Positions 1-9,264 are shown, counted from the first letter of the stretch. The stretch is DNA of 64,000 bases from an uncultured Oscillospiraceae bacterium (GCA_947629245.1 CANRDC010000004.1:1-64000); one strand, 5' to 3'. Notes: a model not told the origin generated them from the letters alone. Numbers and translations: made by a program.

Positions 1-194
1 TCGTTGGGCATATTGGCGGCCTTGGCCTTGGTGATGACGGCGGCCAGGCGCATATTGTTCTTCGGGTCGCCGCTGCCGCCCTCCTTCACCGCCACGATGA
101 TCTCACGGGCGATCTTGGTGAAGGCCTGGGCCCGCTTGGCGTCGGCGGCGCCTTTGGTCTTTTGTATGTTGTGCCATTTGGAATGTCCGGACAT
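1..194 (-). CDS. yebC: YebC/PmpR family transcriptional regulator (N-terminal part, runs off the window)
   Basis: The first residues, [20 protein letters not shown], are the near-invariant opening of the YebC/PmpR (DUF28) family. These are cytosolic DNA-binding regulators; some members have been reported to help translation of proline-rich stretches. Only about 64 codons are present and the rest lies beyond base 1. The start is the ATG at 194, preceded by a G-rich ribosome site. A good promoter lies just upstream, so the gene is probably a separate unit from the SipL-like gene. Identity is secure; function is by family only. Confidence 0.93.
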   Translation of the reverse strand, partial: MSGHSKWHNIQKTKGAADAKRAQAFTKIAREIIVAVKEGGSGDPKNNMRLAAVITKAKAANMPN

Positions 195-229
195 GGTTTT
201 TATCCCCCTGTATCGTTACGTTACAGGTC

Positions 230-258
230 ATTGTAGCACAATTTTTTCCCAATATCAA
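230..258 (-). promoter_or_regulatory. sigma-A-type promoter of yebC
   Basis: On the minus strand TTGATA (258-253) is followed by a 17-base spacer and TACAAT (235-230). It sits immediately after the stop codon of the upstream SipL-like gene, so yebC should have its own transcript with a leader of about 30 bases. Confidence 0.7.
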
Positions 259-1761
259 CTATCTGGCTTTGGGAATTAAGAGAAGTCCCGACTGCTGCTC
301 TCCGTTGGCGGCGGCAATGGCGTCCACCGTGGAGTGGTATTTCTTGGCCACGGACCACATATCCGCCCCCGGCTCCAGCCGCACCAGCCAGATGGACGGC
401 GCCGCCGGAGCGGCGGCCCACGCCTCCGGGTCCTCCTCGATGCCGCCGATGACCGTGACGGTCCTGGCCGTGACGGCCATGGCCTCCATCTGCAGCACCG
501 CCCGCACGTCCAGAGCCCCCGCCGCCGCGCCGCAGTATACGTCCGCCGCCGTGACGGTCACGTTCTGCAGCGCCGTTCCGGCGGGGATGTCCGTGGTGAA
601 CTCCGCCGCGAGACGGCTGCGGGCCGTGGCAAAGCCCCCGTCCTCCTGCTGCAGCACCGCGCGGATGTTCACCGTGGTCTTCACCGTCTCGCCCTCTACC
701 GTGACGCTGCCGACGGCCGCGGTGACCGACAGGACCTCCCCGGCGCCGCCCATCAGCTCCGCGCTGCCCGTCACCGTCTGGCGCATGGACACCGGCTGGG
801 CCGCGCTCACGATGGAGAGCTCTTCCGTCTGGCCCGTCAGGACCGTCCTGTTGCTGTACAGGTCCGCGATATAGCCCACCTCACGGATCTCCCGGCACAC
901 CGTCTGGGCCACCAGATGCAGCTCCGCCTTCACCTTCCCGTCCGCGTCCTGCCGCTCCGGCAGGTCGAAGTAAGCGCCCGTGAACATCATCATCACGCTG
1001 GCCGTCACATCCGCCGCCGACGCCGTGACCTCCATGATCTGGGAATACTCCGTCTCATACCGCCCGGACCAGACGCGCCCGTCCTGGCCGCCCAGCAGCA
1101 GCGCCGCCCGGATGCGGCCCCGAAAGACCACCTTGCCGCTGACGTACTTCACGTCCTCCATATGCGCGTCCACCCGCTGCATGACGATCCGGTCTACGCC
1201 GGTACAGCCCGCAGGCAGCGCATACTCGTCCGTCACCACGAAGGTCTTTTCCCGCACGTCCGTCACCGCCGCCATGGCCGCTGTCTTTGTCAGGATATGG
1301 ATGGCGGCGTTTTCCCCGGCCAGCCCCGACGCGATCTCCAGGCTCCTCTTCTGGTACACCGTCGCCTCGCAGTCCACGTCCGCCCGGACGGACAGCTTTC
1401 GGGAGTTGACCATTTTCGCGTCGATGGCCCGGACCCGGAGCCTGGCCACCGTCTGGCAGTCCAGGTCCGCGCCGGGCGCGTCCATGCGCACCTCCACCGG
1501 CACCGTCACGGCGACGCTCTGCATCCCGCCGCCGGTCTCCGGCACATACATCACCGATACGCTCACGGTGGCGGCGAGAGCCACCGCCCCCGCCTCGGTC
1601 TCCTTGCTGCGCAGCGTGATGACGCCGTCCGCGTCGATGACGGACCCCATATCCGGCATGGCGTCCGGCACGATGCTCTCCGCCGTAAAGTCCCGGCTGA
1701 GGCTTCCGCTCCACACCGGGGCCAGATGCTCATAGTTATCCTTCTTCAGGGACGTATCCAT
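259..1761 (-). CDS. SipL-like spore coat protein: DUF3794/SPOCS repeats plus C-terminal LysM
   Basis: The 500-residue product has the layout of SipL, the Clostridioides difficile protein that works with SpoIVA to anchor the spore coat on the forespore: a long beta-rich region made of SPOCS (DUF3794) repeats and a LysM domain over about the last 45 residues (WLVRLEPGADMWSVAKKYHS then AIAAANG). No signal peptide or membrane segment is visible, fitting a mother-cell cytoplasmic protein. The start ATG has an AAGGAG site about 10 bases upstream. It ends the long minus-strand run that begins at cdaA and follows a 50-residue membrane peptide. It may instead be another SPOCS-LysM paralogue, but a sporulation role is likely. 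Confidence 0.85.
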   Translation of the reverse strand: MDTSLKKDNYEHLAPVWSGSLSRDFTAESIVPDAMPDMGSVIDADGVITLRSKETEAGAVALAATVSVSVMYVPETGGGMQSVAVTVPVEVRMDAPGADLDCQTVARLRVRAIDAKMVNSRKLSVRADVDCEATVYQKRSLEIASGLAGENAAIHILTKTAAMAAVTDVREKTFVVTDEYALPAGCTGVDRIVMQRVDAHMEDVKYVSGKVVFRGRIRAALLLGGQDGRVWSGRYETEYSQIMEVTASAADVTASVMMMFTGAYFDLPERQDADGKVKAELHLVAQTVCREIREVGYIADLYSNRTVLTGQTEELSIVSAAQPVSMRQTVTGSAELMGGAGEVLSVTAAVGSVTVEGETVKTTVNIRAVLQQEDGGFATARSRLAAEFTTDIPAGTALQNVTVTAADVYCGAAAGALDVRAVLQMEAMAVTARTVTVIGGIEEDPEAWAAAPAAPSIWLVRLEPGADMWSVAKKYHSTVDAIAAANGEQQSGLLLIPKAR

Positions 1762-1828
1762 GATGCCATCGCTCCTTGCATGATTTTCTACGCAAGGATA
1801 TGCCCCCGTGACCGCGGATATGACAGCT

Positions 1829-1981
1829 TCAGCACCGCAGAAGCCAGATGCCGCCGCAGATCAAAAGCGCCCCGCACACCAGCCACCAGAACCATGTCGG
1901 CAGCACCAGCGCCAGCAATATCACCGTTCCCACGCAAACCGCCGCATAGCCGCAGGCACGGCCATGCCCTTTTTTCCGCAT
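1829..1981 (-). CDS. 50-residue membrane peptide
   Basis: This is a short frame between the SipL-like gene and rsgA. It has an ATG at 1981, a GGGAGGCGG ribosome site about 5 bases upstream, and a TGA at 1829. The product starts MRKKGHGR, a basic cytoplasmic tail, followed by two hydrophobic stretches (about residues 15-29 and 33-48) containing a PTWFWW turn, and ends in Cys. That is a charged N-terminus plus a two-helix hairpin. Its place between two co-oriented genes and its good ribosome site support it as a real gene. I do not recognise a named family. It could belong to the sporulation group with its SipL-like neighbour, but this is inference. Confidence 0.65.
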   Translation of the reverse strand: MRKKGHGRACGYAAVCVGTVILLALVLPTWFWWLVCGALLICGGIWLLRC

Positions 1982-2031
1982 AAAAACCGCCTCCCACCCA
2001 TTGTATGGATGCGAGGCGAAAATGGTTCCTG

Positions 2032-2901
2032 TTATGTCGTTTCGATCTCCCAGCGGTTGCGTTTGGCCGCTTCCTCGTACAGGCGCAGATAGGACGCGTA
2101 GCGGCTGGGGTGGATAGCTCCCCGCTCCGCCGCTTCCCGCAGGGCGCAGTCCGGCTCGGCCCGGTGGGTGCAGTCGTCAAAGCGGCAGCCGCCCAGATAC
2201 GGCCCGAACTCCGGAAACAGCCCGGCCAGCTCCTCCGGCAAAATGGGCGGCTGCGCCTCGTCGCCAAAGGAGGCGAAGCCCGGCGTATCCCCCAAAAGCG
2301 TCCCGCCGCCGATGTCGAACAGCTCCACATGGCGGGTGGTGTGTCGGCCCCGGCCCAACTTTCGGCTCACCTCCCCGGTGGGGATGTCCAGTCCCGGCGC
2401 CAGCGCGTTGATGAGACTGCTCTTGCCCACGCCGGAATTGCCGGTGAAGCAGCAGATCTTCCCCTTTATGGCGTCTCGCAGGGCGTCCACGCCCTCCCCG
2501 GTCTTTGCGCTGACGGGAAAGACGCCGTAGCCGGTGCTCTCATATATCTCCCGCAGGCCGTCGCCCGGGTCCAGGTCGCACTTGTTGACGGCCAGCAGCA
2601 CGCCGCAGCGGTTTTTCTCGCACCGGACCGTGATCCGGTCCGCCAGGTACGGGTCCGTCACCGGCAGAGCCGCCGACAGGAGCATCACCAGATAGTCCAC
2701 ATTGGCCATGGCCGGGCGGTCAAAGGCATTTTTCCGGGGCAGGATCTCGTCGATGGCGCCGGACCCGTCCGGATTTTGGGCGACGCGGACCCGGTCGCCC
2801 ACCAGCGGCGTCAGTCCGTCCCGCCGGAAGCGGCCCCTGGCCCGGCATTCAATGAGCCCGGCGTCTGCGCGGACAGTGTAAAATCCGCTCAGAGCCCGCA
2901 T
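2032..2901 (-). CDS. rsgA: Ribosome small-subunit-dependent GTPase A (RsgA)
   Basis: RsgA is a circularly permuted GTPase that helps late maturation of the 30S subunit. The order of motifs is as expected: OB-fold N-terminus, NKCD (G4), then SAKTGEG (G5), then the P-loop GNSGVGKSSLIN (G1), DTPGF (G3), and a C-terminal zinc motif of the C-x5-H-x-C type (GCRFDDCTHRAEPDC). The ATG at 2901 is preferred because GGAAGG lies 7 bases before it; a TTG further upstream (2922) has no such site. The product is 289 residues, normal for the family. It directly follows prkC, the same order as in Bacillus. Confidence 0.95.
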   Translation of the reverse strand: MRALSGFYTVRADAGLIECRARGRFRRDGLTPLVGDRVRVAQNPDGSGAIDEILPRKNAFDRPAMANVDYLVMLLSAALPVTDPYLADRITVRCEKNRCGVLLAVNKCDLDPGDGLREIYESTGYGVFPVSAKTGEGVDALRDAIKGKICCFTGNSGVGKSSLINALAPGLDIPTGEVSRKLGRGRHTTRHVELFDIGGGTLLGDTPGFASFGDEAQPPILPEELAGLFPEFGPYLGGCRFDDCTHRAEPDCALREAAERGAIHPSRYASYLRLYEEAAKRNRWEIETT

Positions 2902-2925
2902 GATAACGCCTTCCAACGCCAACCG

Positions 2926-4827
2926 TCACCCCGCCGCGGGAGGCGCGTCCTCCTGCTCTACGGGAGGCGCGGATTCCGATGTGGAAGGCTGCTCCGCCGC
3001 CGGTGCGGAAGCGCCGCTGGCGGGCCCTGTGCCGACCCGCATATAGACCTGCGTGCCGCTGATGATCTGCGTGTTGGGCTCATAGTTCTGCCACAGGACC
3101 AGGCCGGTCTCCTCAGCCGTCGACGGGACGTACTCGATCTGCTCCTCCGTGCAGATCAGCCCCTCCCGCTGCAAAGCCAGAAGCGCCGCGGATTTCGTCA
3201 GTCCCACTACGTTCGGCACGTCCGTGTACGTCACCTCGGGTCCCGCGCTCACATACAGCGTGACGGTGCTGCCGCTGACCACCTCCGCGCCAGGGGCCGG
3301 ATCGGAATTGATGACATAGTTCTCCGTGATGGAATTTGACTGCTGCCGGGTGACGATCACGTTCATGCCCATGGACGTGAGCTCCACCTGCGCCTCCGTG
3401 AAGGGCTTGTTGACAAGGTCCAGAGGCATGGTCTCCATCTGGATGCCGGAGCTGACGGTCAGCGTCAGGTCGATGCCGTCGGATACCAGCATCCGGTTGG
3501 AGCCTGCCGTGGGCTCCTGCTCCATAATGACGCCCTGCTCATAGGTGGGGTCCGCCTTGTAGACGATCCGGATGTTGTATATCTCGTTCAGCTCGGTATT
3601 GGCGTTGACGTCGTCGATGTTCTCGCCTACGAGAGGCGGCACGATCACCCGCACGGTGTCGGAGAAGATGTCCGCCAGCCAATACCGCCACACGAATACG
3701 AACAGCCCCAGCGCAAACAGCGCCACCAGCGCAAAGCCCAGCAGCGTACTGACGCTGTTGGCCCGGGCCCGCCGCCGGGCGTAGCCCTCCTTGGAAAGCT
3801 CCCCGGCCCGGCTGATGCGGGGCACGTTTTTCCGCACCACATGCACCTCGTCCCGCACGATGCGCACAGGGACGCCCTGCCGACCGCCTCCGTCGCGGCC
3901 CGCGCGCCTCGGCTCCGCCTTCCGGTCGTCCTCCTCCAGGAACGCCGCCTCCGCCCGTGGCAGCTCGGACTCGGAGATCATCGTCCCGTTCCGGCTGAAG
4001 TCCTCCAGGTCCGCCAGCATCTCGTCCGCGGTGGGATAGCGGTCCTCCAGCTCCGGCTCCATGGCGCGCAGCGTGATGCCCTCCAGTTCCATCGGGATGC
4101 TGGGATTGAACTGACTGGGCGCGTCGGGAATGACACTGTACTGCTGCACCGCCACCTGCTCCACCGTGTCCCCGTCGAAGGGGAGCTTCCCGGTGAGCAT
4201 CTCATACATGACCACGCCGAGGGAATAGATGTCGGAACGGGCGTCCACCGCCTCGCCCCGCGCCTGCTCGGGCGAGATGTAATGGACGCTGCCCACCGCC
4301 TCGTCGGCCGCCTGTCCGGGCGAGACGGACTCTTCGATCTGCGCGATGCCGAAATCGGCGATCTTCACCGTGCCGTCCGGCAGCAGCATGATGTTCTGGG
4401 GCTTGATGTCCATATGGACGATGCCCCGGCTGTGGGCATGGCACAGCGCCCTGACCACCTGCGTGGACAGGCGCAGCACCTCCTGCCAGGGGATGACGAG
4501 CTTCTTGCGCATGTACTGCTTCAGGTTGACGCCGTCCACATACTCCATGACGATGTATTCCGTGTCGCCGGACACCACCACGTCGTACACCGCCCGGATA
4601 TTGGGGTGGTTGAGCATCCCGACGGCCTGGTATTCCTTGCGGAACTGCTTGCGGCTCTCCGCGTCCATGGCCACATCGTCCCGCAGCACCTTCACGGCCA
4701 CGTCCCGCTGCAGCTGCCGGTCATATGCCTTGTATACCACGGCCATGCCGCCGATGCCCAGAACGGATTCGATCTTATACCGGTCATCCAGTATCTTGCC
4801 AAGACGCCAGTTGACTTTATTTTCCAT
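2926..4827 (-). CDS. prkC: Membrane serine/threonine protein kinase with PASTA repeats (PrkC/Stk1)
   Basis: The 633-residue product has a Hanks-type kinase domain (residues about 16-280: GIGGMAVVYKA glycine loop, Lys46 in VAVKVL, DFG at 158-160), a basic linker, one membrane helix at about 360-380, three PASTA repeats, and a Ser/Pro/Glu-rich tail. PrkC kinases bind muropeptides or lipid II outside and phosphorylate cell-wall, translation and spore germination targets inside. The catalytic loop reads HMDIKPQN, with Met in place of the Arg of HRD, so the usual activation-loop contact is altered while the catalytic Asp140 is kept. It lies 1 base after its phosphatase partner, as in other Firmicutes. 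Confidence 0.95.
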   Translation of the reverse strand: MENKVNWRLGKILDDRYKIESVLGIGGMAVVYKAYDRQLQRDVAVKVLRDDVAMDAESRKQFRKEYQAVGMLNHPNIRAVYDVVVSGDTEYIVMEYVDGVNLKQYMRKKLVIPWQEVLRLSTQVVRALCHAHSRGIVHMDIKPQNIMLLPDGTVKIADFGIAQIEESVSPGQAADEAVGSVHYISPEQARGEAVDARSDIYSLGVVMYEMLTGKLPFDGDTVEQVAVQQYSVIPDAPSQFNPSIPMELEGITLRAMEPELEDRYPTADEMLADLEDFSRNGTMISESELPRAEAAFLEEDDRKAEPRRAGRDGGGRQGVPVRIVRDEVHVVRKNVPRISRAGELSKEGYARRRARANSVSTLLGFALVALFALGLFVFVWRYWLADIFSDTVRVIVPPLVGENIDDVNANTELNEIYNIRIVYKADPTYEQGVIMEQEPTAGSNRMLVSDGIDLTLTVSSGIQMETMPLDLVNKPFTEAQVELTSMGMNVIVTRQQSNSITENYVINSDPAPGAEVVSGSTVTLYVSAGPEVTYTDVPNVVGLTKSAALLALQREGLICTEEQIEYVPSTAEETGLVLWQNYEPNTQIISGTQVYMRVGTGPASGASAPAAEQPSTSESAPPVEQEDAPPAAG

Positions 4828-4828
4828 G

Positions 4829-5569
4829 TTAGGCGCCGCCTTTCTTCGGATAGATCACAATTGCTGTCACATTGTCCCTGGCCTCGTTTTCGATGGCCTC
4901 CCGGACAAGCGCCCGGCAGGCCGCCTCCGCGTCGTCCTCCGCCAGGAGCACGCGGTGGAGCTCTGCGTCCTCCAGCGCTTTCGTCAGCCCGTCCGAGCAC
5001 AGGAGGAACCGGTCCCCCTCCCGGATAGGCACTGTAAACACGTCGCTTTCCACGAACCGCTCGCTTCCCACCGCGCGGGTGATATACTTTCGGTTTGGAT
5101 GGTGCCGCCCCTGGGCGCGGGTGATCTCCCCCCGGTCGATCATCTCCTGGACCAGGGAATGGTCCTTCGTGATCTGCACGATGCCGTCCTTGGCGATCCG
5201 GTAGGCCCGGCTGTCACCCACATTGACGAAAAACGCGGTGTCCTCCCGGAAAAAGCCGCCCACCAGCGTGGTGCCCATGCCGCCGTAGCCCTCCGTCTGG
5301 GTGGCCAGGCGGTATACCTTCCGGTTGGCGGCGTCGGTGGCCTGCGCGAGGATATCGGCCGAATCCTCCCCGTCCGACGCCTCCAGCGCGGCTCTGGCAA
5401 AGGCAAAAAACCGCCCCGCCGCAAGATCGCCCGCAAGCAGTCCGTGGACCTCGCCGCCCATGCCGTCGCACACCACGGCCAGGACCCCGTCCCGGACGGC
5501 GCCCACGTCAAAAGAATCCTGATTCTCGGCCCGATGCCGTCCCTTGTCGCTCAGTCCATAGAAATTCAT
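4829..5569 (-). CDS. prpC: PP2C-type Ser/Thr protein phosphatase (PrpC/Stp)
   Basis: PrpC reverses PrkC phosphorylation. The 246-residue protein shows the PP2C metal-binding motifs: RAENQDSF near the N-terminus, VCDGMGGEVHG, VNVGDSRAY, LCSDGLT and RDNVTAIVI near the C-terminus. The start ATG overlaps the rlmN stop (ATGA), and the gene ends 1 base before prkC, so kinase and phosphatase are translationally coupled. The conserved pair order phosphatase then kinase is typical of Firmicutes. Confidence 0.95.
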   Translation of the reverse strand: MNFYGLSDKGRHRAENQDSFDVGAVRDGVLAVVCDGMGGEVHGLLAGDLAAGRFFAFARAALEASDGEDSADILAQATDAANRKVYRLATQTEGYGGMGTTLVGGFFREDTAFFVNVGDSRAYRIAKDGIVQITKDHSLVQEMIDRGEITRAQGRHHPNRKYITRAVGSERFVESDVFTVPIREGDRFLLCSDGLTKALEDAELHRVLLAEDDAEAACRALVREAIENEARDNVTAIVIYPKKGGA

Positions 5570-6612
5570 GATCCCCTCATCCGGCCCCGGCGAAGCTGGC
5601 CGCAGGCCGCATCGATGTCGCTGCCCAGCCGCCGCCGGACCGTGACCGTAACGCCCCCGGCGGACAGCTCCCCGGCAAAGGCCCGGACCGTCTCCTCGTC
5701 GGAGGGCTCCAGCCCCCGTTCCGGGACATGGTTCAGCCGTATCAGATTCACATGGCTCCCCGTTCCTCTCAGCCGTCCGGCCAGCAGCCGCGCGTGCCGG
5801 GGCGTGTCGTTCACCCCCCGGACCATGGCGTACTCAAAGGAGATCCGCCGCCCGGTGGCCTGAAAGTACCGCTCGCAGGCGGCGTACAGCTCGTCCACCC
5901 CATAGGCGCGGTTCACCGGCATGAGCTTCGAGCGGGTCTCGTCGTCCGGCGCGTGCAGTGACACGGACAGTGTCAATTGTAAATGAAGACCGGCCAGTTT
6001 GTCAATCGCTTCCACCAATCCGCAGGTGGACAGGGAGATGTGGCGCATGCCGATGTTGGCTCCCTCTTTCTCGTTCACCAGCGTGAGAAAGCGCATCACA
6101 TTGTCAAAATTATCCAGTGGCTCGCCGATACCCATGAGCACGATGTTGGAGATCTCCGCCTGGGCCGCGATGCCGGTGCGCAGCACCTCGTCCAGCATCT
6201 CTGAGGCCGTCAGGTCCCGGACCTTGCCGCCGATGGTGCTGGCGCAGAAGGCGCAGCCCATCCGGCAGCCCACCTGGGAGGAGATGCACACGCTGTTTCC
6301 GTGCTTATAGCGCATGAGCACCGTCTCCACGCTCTCCCCGTCCGGCAGCTCCCAGAGAAATTTCTCCGTCCCGTCCATCCGGGACGTCTGCCGCCGCAGC
6401 ATCCGAAGGCATGGAATAACGTATCGCTCGTCCAGCTCCTGGCGCAGCGCCCTGGGCAGGTCGCTCATTTCCTCAAAAGAAGTCACTCCCCGGCTCAGCC
6501 AGCGGAACGCCTGCGCGGCCCGATAGCCGAGAAGCCCTAGCTCCTTGAATTCCGCCTCCAGCTCCGCCGGGAGCATGGCCTTTATATCTTTTTTGCCCGA
6601 TCCATCCGGCAT
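5566..6612 (-). CDS. rlmN: 23S rRNA (adenine-2503-C2)/tRNA (adenine-37-C2) methyltransferase RlmN
   Basis: RlmN is a radical-SAM enzyme that methylates C2 of A2503 in 23S rRNA. The CxxxCxxC cluster motif is present in GCRMGCAFCAST, and the downstream STCGLVE segment and a GEPL motif (MGIGEPLDNFDN) fit the family. N-terminal GKKDIK matches the usual RlmN opening, so the start at 6612 inside the rsmB end is kept rather than the internal Met at 6576. Length 348 residues is normal. It overlaps rsmB by 31 bases, indicating tight coupling. Confidence 0.95.
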   Translation of the reverse strand: MPDGSGKKDIKAMLPAELEAEFKELGLLGYRAAQAFRWLSRGVTSFEEMSDLPRALRQELDERYVIPCLRMLRRQTSRMDGTEKFLWELPDGESVETVLMRYKHGNSVCISSQVGCRMGCAFCASTIGGKVRDLTASEMLDEVLRTGIAAQAEISNIVLMGIGEPLDNFDNVMRFLTLVNEKEGANIGMRHISLSTCGLVEAIDKLAGLHLQLTLSVSLHAPDDETRSKLMPVNRAYGVDELYAACERYFQATGRRISFEYAMVRGVNDTPRHARLLAGRLRGTGSHVNLIRLNHVPERGLEPSDEETVRAFAGELSAGGVTVTVRRRLGSDIDAACGQLRRGRMRGS

Positions 6613-7829
6613 ATATAAAACCCGTCCGTTCCGTCCGTGTCCGGCCAGAAAGTTCTCTCCGCGACCTTGTTAAATTCCGGGTGCGCCTTCAAAAACTCCG
6701 CCGTGACGGCCTCGTTCTCCGCCCGCCGCCATGTGCAGGTGGAGTAGATGAGCCGCCCGCCGGGCCTCACCGCCCTGGCAACGGCCTCCAAAATCTCCCC
6801 CTGCAGCTCCGGCAGACCGTCCAGCTCGCTCCGGGGCCGGTAGCGGATGTCCGGCTTTTTGCGGATGACACCCAGACCGCTGCAGGGAACGTCCGCGAAC
6901 GCCGCGTCATAGTCCCCGCCGGCAATGTCCCTGGCGTCGCCCGCCTCACAGGTAATGCAGGAAAGGCCCATCCGCTCCGCCCCACGGGCCACCAGCGCCA
7001 GCTTCTTGGCGATGATGTCCCGCGCCGTCACCGAACCCGTGTTCCCCATGGCGACAGCCGCGCTGAAGCTCTTGCCGCCGGGGGCGGCGCAGGCGTCCAG
7101 CACCCGCATCCCCGGCTCCAGCTCCGCCGCCTCCACCGCGCCGTGGGCCGCCGGGTCCTGTACATAGAAAAGGCCCTTTTGAAAAGCGTCCGTTTGGGCG
7201 ATATCCCCGGTTCGGTCCAGGACCAGGCCCGCCTCGGTCCGGCGGATCGGAAGGAGCTTTGCCAGCTCCTCCTCGGTGGTCCGGCAGGCGTTCACCTGCA
7301 CGAACACGGGGGGCTCGGCGTTGTCCGCCGCCAGCACCGCCTCCGCGCCCTCATAGCCCCGGAGGCTCATGAGCTCCTCCACCAGCCACAGGGGGTGGCT
7401 GTAACGGGTGGCGAGATAGGCCGCCGTGCCCTCTCCCGGTATGGGCGGCAGGGCGTCCCGCTGCCGGTCTATGCGCCGCAGCACCGCGTTCACCAGCCCG
7501 GAGGCGCGGGCATACCCCAGCCTCCGGCAGGCGCGCACCGCCTCGTCCACCGCCGCGCTGGGCGGTATTTTGTCCATGAACAGCAGCTGATAGGTCCCCA
7601 GCCGCAGGATATCCCGGACCTTCGGCTCCAGCTTTCCCTTTGTATACGCGTCGATATAATGGTCGCACAGGGCCATGTTTTGCAGCACCCCGTAAAACAT
7701 CCGGGACGCCAGCGCGGTGTCCCGCGCGTCCAGAGCGCGTCTGGCGGCGATGCTCTCCATCACCTGACGGCTCCAGGCGCTGTCCCGGCGAAAGCGCTCC
7801 AGCGCCTCCAGCGACGCCTGTCTCGGCAT
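6582..7829 (-). CDS. rsmB: 16S rRNA (cytosine-967-C5)-methyltransferase RsmB
   Basis: The 415-residue product has an N-terminal NusB-like domain (residues 1-130) and a C-terminal SAM-dependent methyltransferase domain. The signature segments are DACAAPGGKS (SAM binding), DVPCSGLGVIRKKPD (motif IV Cys) and YSTCTWRRAENE (motif VI, catalytic Cys). RsmB forms m5C967 in 16S rRNA. It begins 2 bases after the fmt stop, in the standard def-fmt-rsmB order. Confidence 0.95.
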   Translation of the reverse strand: MPRQASLEALERFRRDSAWSRQVMESIAARRALDARDTALASRMFYGVLQNMALCDHYIDAYTKGKLEPKVRDILRLGTYQLLFMDKIPPSAAVDEAVRACRRLGYARASGLVNAVLRRIDRQRDALPPIPGEGTAAYLATRYSHPLWLVEELMSLRGYEGAEAVLAADNAEPPVFVQVNACRTTEEELAKLLPIRRTEAGLVLDRTGDIAQTDAFQKGLFYVQDPAAHGAVEAAELEPGMRVLDACAAPGGKSFSAAVAMGNTGSVTARDIIAKKLALVARGAERMGLSCITCEAGDARDIAGGDYDAAFADVPCSGLGVIRKKPDIRYRPRSELDGLPELQGEILEAVARAVRPGGRLIYSTCTWRRAENEAVTAEFLKAHPEFNKVAERTFWPDTDGTDGFYICRMDRAKKI

Positions 7830-7831
7830 GG

Positions 7832-8746
7832 TCAGACCTCCATGGGGTGGCCCAGCAGATACGCACCCGCCGCCATGCGCTTGCCGCCGGCGGCCTGAAG
7901 CTGGGTGATGCGCACGCTCTCGCCGTCCCCACAGGCCACCTCGATGCCGTTTTTCCCGGCGGCGGTCACTGTGCCTGGGGCCTTGGCCGTCCTGCCCGCC
8001 GGTTCCGCGGAAAACACCTTAAAAGACGTGCCTTTCAGCTCCGCCGTGGCGCAGGGCCAGGGCTGCATGCCGTAGATGTGCCTGAGTACCATCCGGGCCG
8101 GTCTCGTCCAGTCGATGGGCGACTCCTCCCGGCTGAGCGGCGGCGCGTAGGTGGCAAGCCGGTTATCCTGAGGCGTTCTGGGGGCCGTGCCGTCCTCGAT
8201 GGCCCGGAGGGTCTTTACCAGCAGCTCCGCCCCCATGGGGGCCAGCCGGTCGAACAGCTCCCCGCTGGTCTCCGTCTGGCCGATGGGCGTCTCGACGCTG
8301 TAGATCATGTCCCCCTCGTCCATACCGGAGGACAGATACATGGTGGTCACACCCGTGACCGCGTCGCCGCTGAGCACCGCCCGCTGGATGGGGGCGCTGC
8401 CCCGGTATTTGGGCAGCAGCGAGCCGTGGACGTTGACGCAGCCATATTTGGGCAGGGTCAGGATATCGTCCGGGATGAGCTTGCCGTAGGCCACCACCGC
8501 GATCAGGTCCGGCATAAGCTGCCGCAAAATGCCAAGCGCCGTGCCGTCCCGGAGCTTATCAGGCTGGTATACCGGCAGTCCCGCGTCCAGCGCCGTCTTC
8601 TTCACGGCGCATGGGACCAGCTTATGGCCCCGGTCACGGGGCCGGTCCGGCTGGCAGAACGCCCCCGCCACGTCAAAGCCCTCGTCTATGAGCCTTTGCA
8701 GGGAACAGGCCGCGAAATCCGGCGTTCCCATAAATACGATCCTCAT
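7832..8746 (-). CDS. fmt: Methionyl-tRNA formyltransferase (Fmt)
   Basis: Fmt formylates initiator Met-tRNA using 10-formyl-THF; fhs at 46800-48467 makes that cofactor. MRIVFMGTPDFA opens the Rossmann domain, AYGKLIP and HGSLLPKYRGSAPIQ contain the catalytic Asn/His region, and a C-terminal OB domain follows. I take the ATG at 8746, which overlaps the end of def, instead of a longer frame reaching 8818, because family members start with M-R-I-V-F-M-G-T. Product 304 residues. Confidence 0.95.
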   Translation of the reverse strand: MRIVFMGTPDFAACSLQRLIDEGFDVAGAFCQPDRPRDRGHKLVPCAVKKTALDAGLPVYQPDKLRDGTALGILRQLMPDLIAVVAYGKLIPDDILTLPKYGCVNVHGSLLPKYRGSAPIQRAVLSGDAVTGVTTMYLSSGMDEGDMIYSVETPIGQTETSGELFDRLAPMGAELLVKTLRAIEDGTAPRTPQDNRLATYAPPLSREESPIDWTRPARMVLRHIYGMQPWPCATAELKGTSFKVFSAEPAGRTAKAPGTVTAAGKNGIEVACGDGESVRITQLQAAGGKRMAAGAYLLGHPMEV

Positions 8747-9264
8747 TCGGTCCTCTCTTGCTCCTCCTGCGCGGCATAGTAGGCGTCCAGCTCCTCCTCC
8801 GAGAGGATGTGGTCGCACAGCTCCGTGAACATGTGCCCGTCCAGGTGGTCGATCTCGTGGCAGAAGGCGCGGGCCGTCAGGTCAACGCCCTCCAGCTCGA
8901 ACCACTTCCCGTCCCGGTCCTGGGCCCGGACCTTCACATGGTCCGGCCTGGTCACCATGCCGTATGCCCCCGGAACGGACAGACACCCCTCCGGGTCGGT
9001 CTGTTCGCCGCTGGACTCCAGGATCTCTGGATTGACCAGTTCGATCACGTGCTCCTCGCCCTCGGGCGTGTTGGTCTCCAGCACCACCACCGCCCGGCGC
9101 AAGACGCCCACCTGGGGCGCGGCCAGACCCACGCCGTTGGCGTCCAGCATGGTCTCGGCCATATCGTCCAGCAGATCATGCAGGCGCTTATTGAAGTCCG
9201 TCACGGGACGGCAGCGCTTGGTCAGGGTCTCGTCCCCCTCTTTGAGGATGTTCCGAAGGGCCAT
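8743..9264 (-). CDS. def: Peptide deformylase
   Basis: This metallo-enzyme removes the N-formyl group from new proteins. All three motifs are present: GVGLAAPQVG, EGCLSVPG (metal Cys) and HEIDHLDG (two metal His plus catalytic Glu). Length is 173 residues. A strong AAGGAG site precedes the ATG at 9264, and the stop overlaps the fmt start. It is the functional partner of Fmt. Confidence 0.96.
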   Translation of the reverse strand: MALRNILKEGDETLTKRCRPVTDFNKRLHDLLDDMAETMLDANGVGLAAPQVGVLRRAVVVLETNTPEGEEHVIELVNPEILESSGEQTDPEGCLSVPGAYGMVTRPDHVKVRAQDRDGKWFELEGVDLTARAFCHEIDHLDGHMFTELCDHILSEEELDAYYAAQEEQERTE

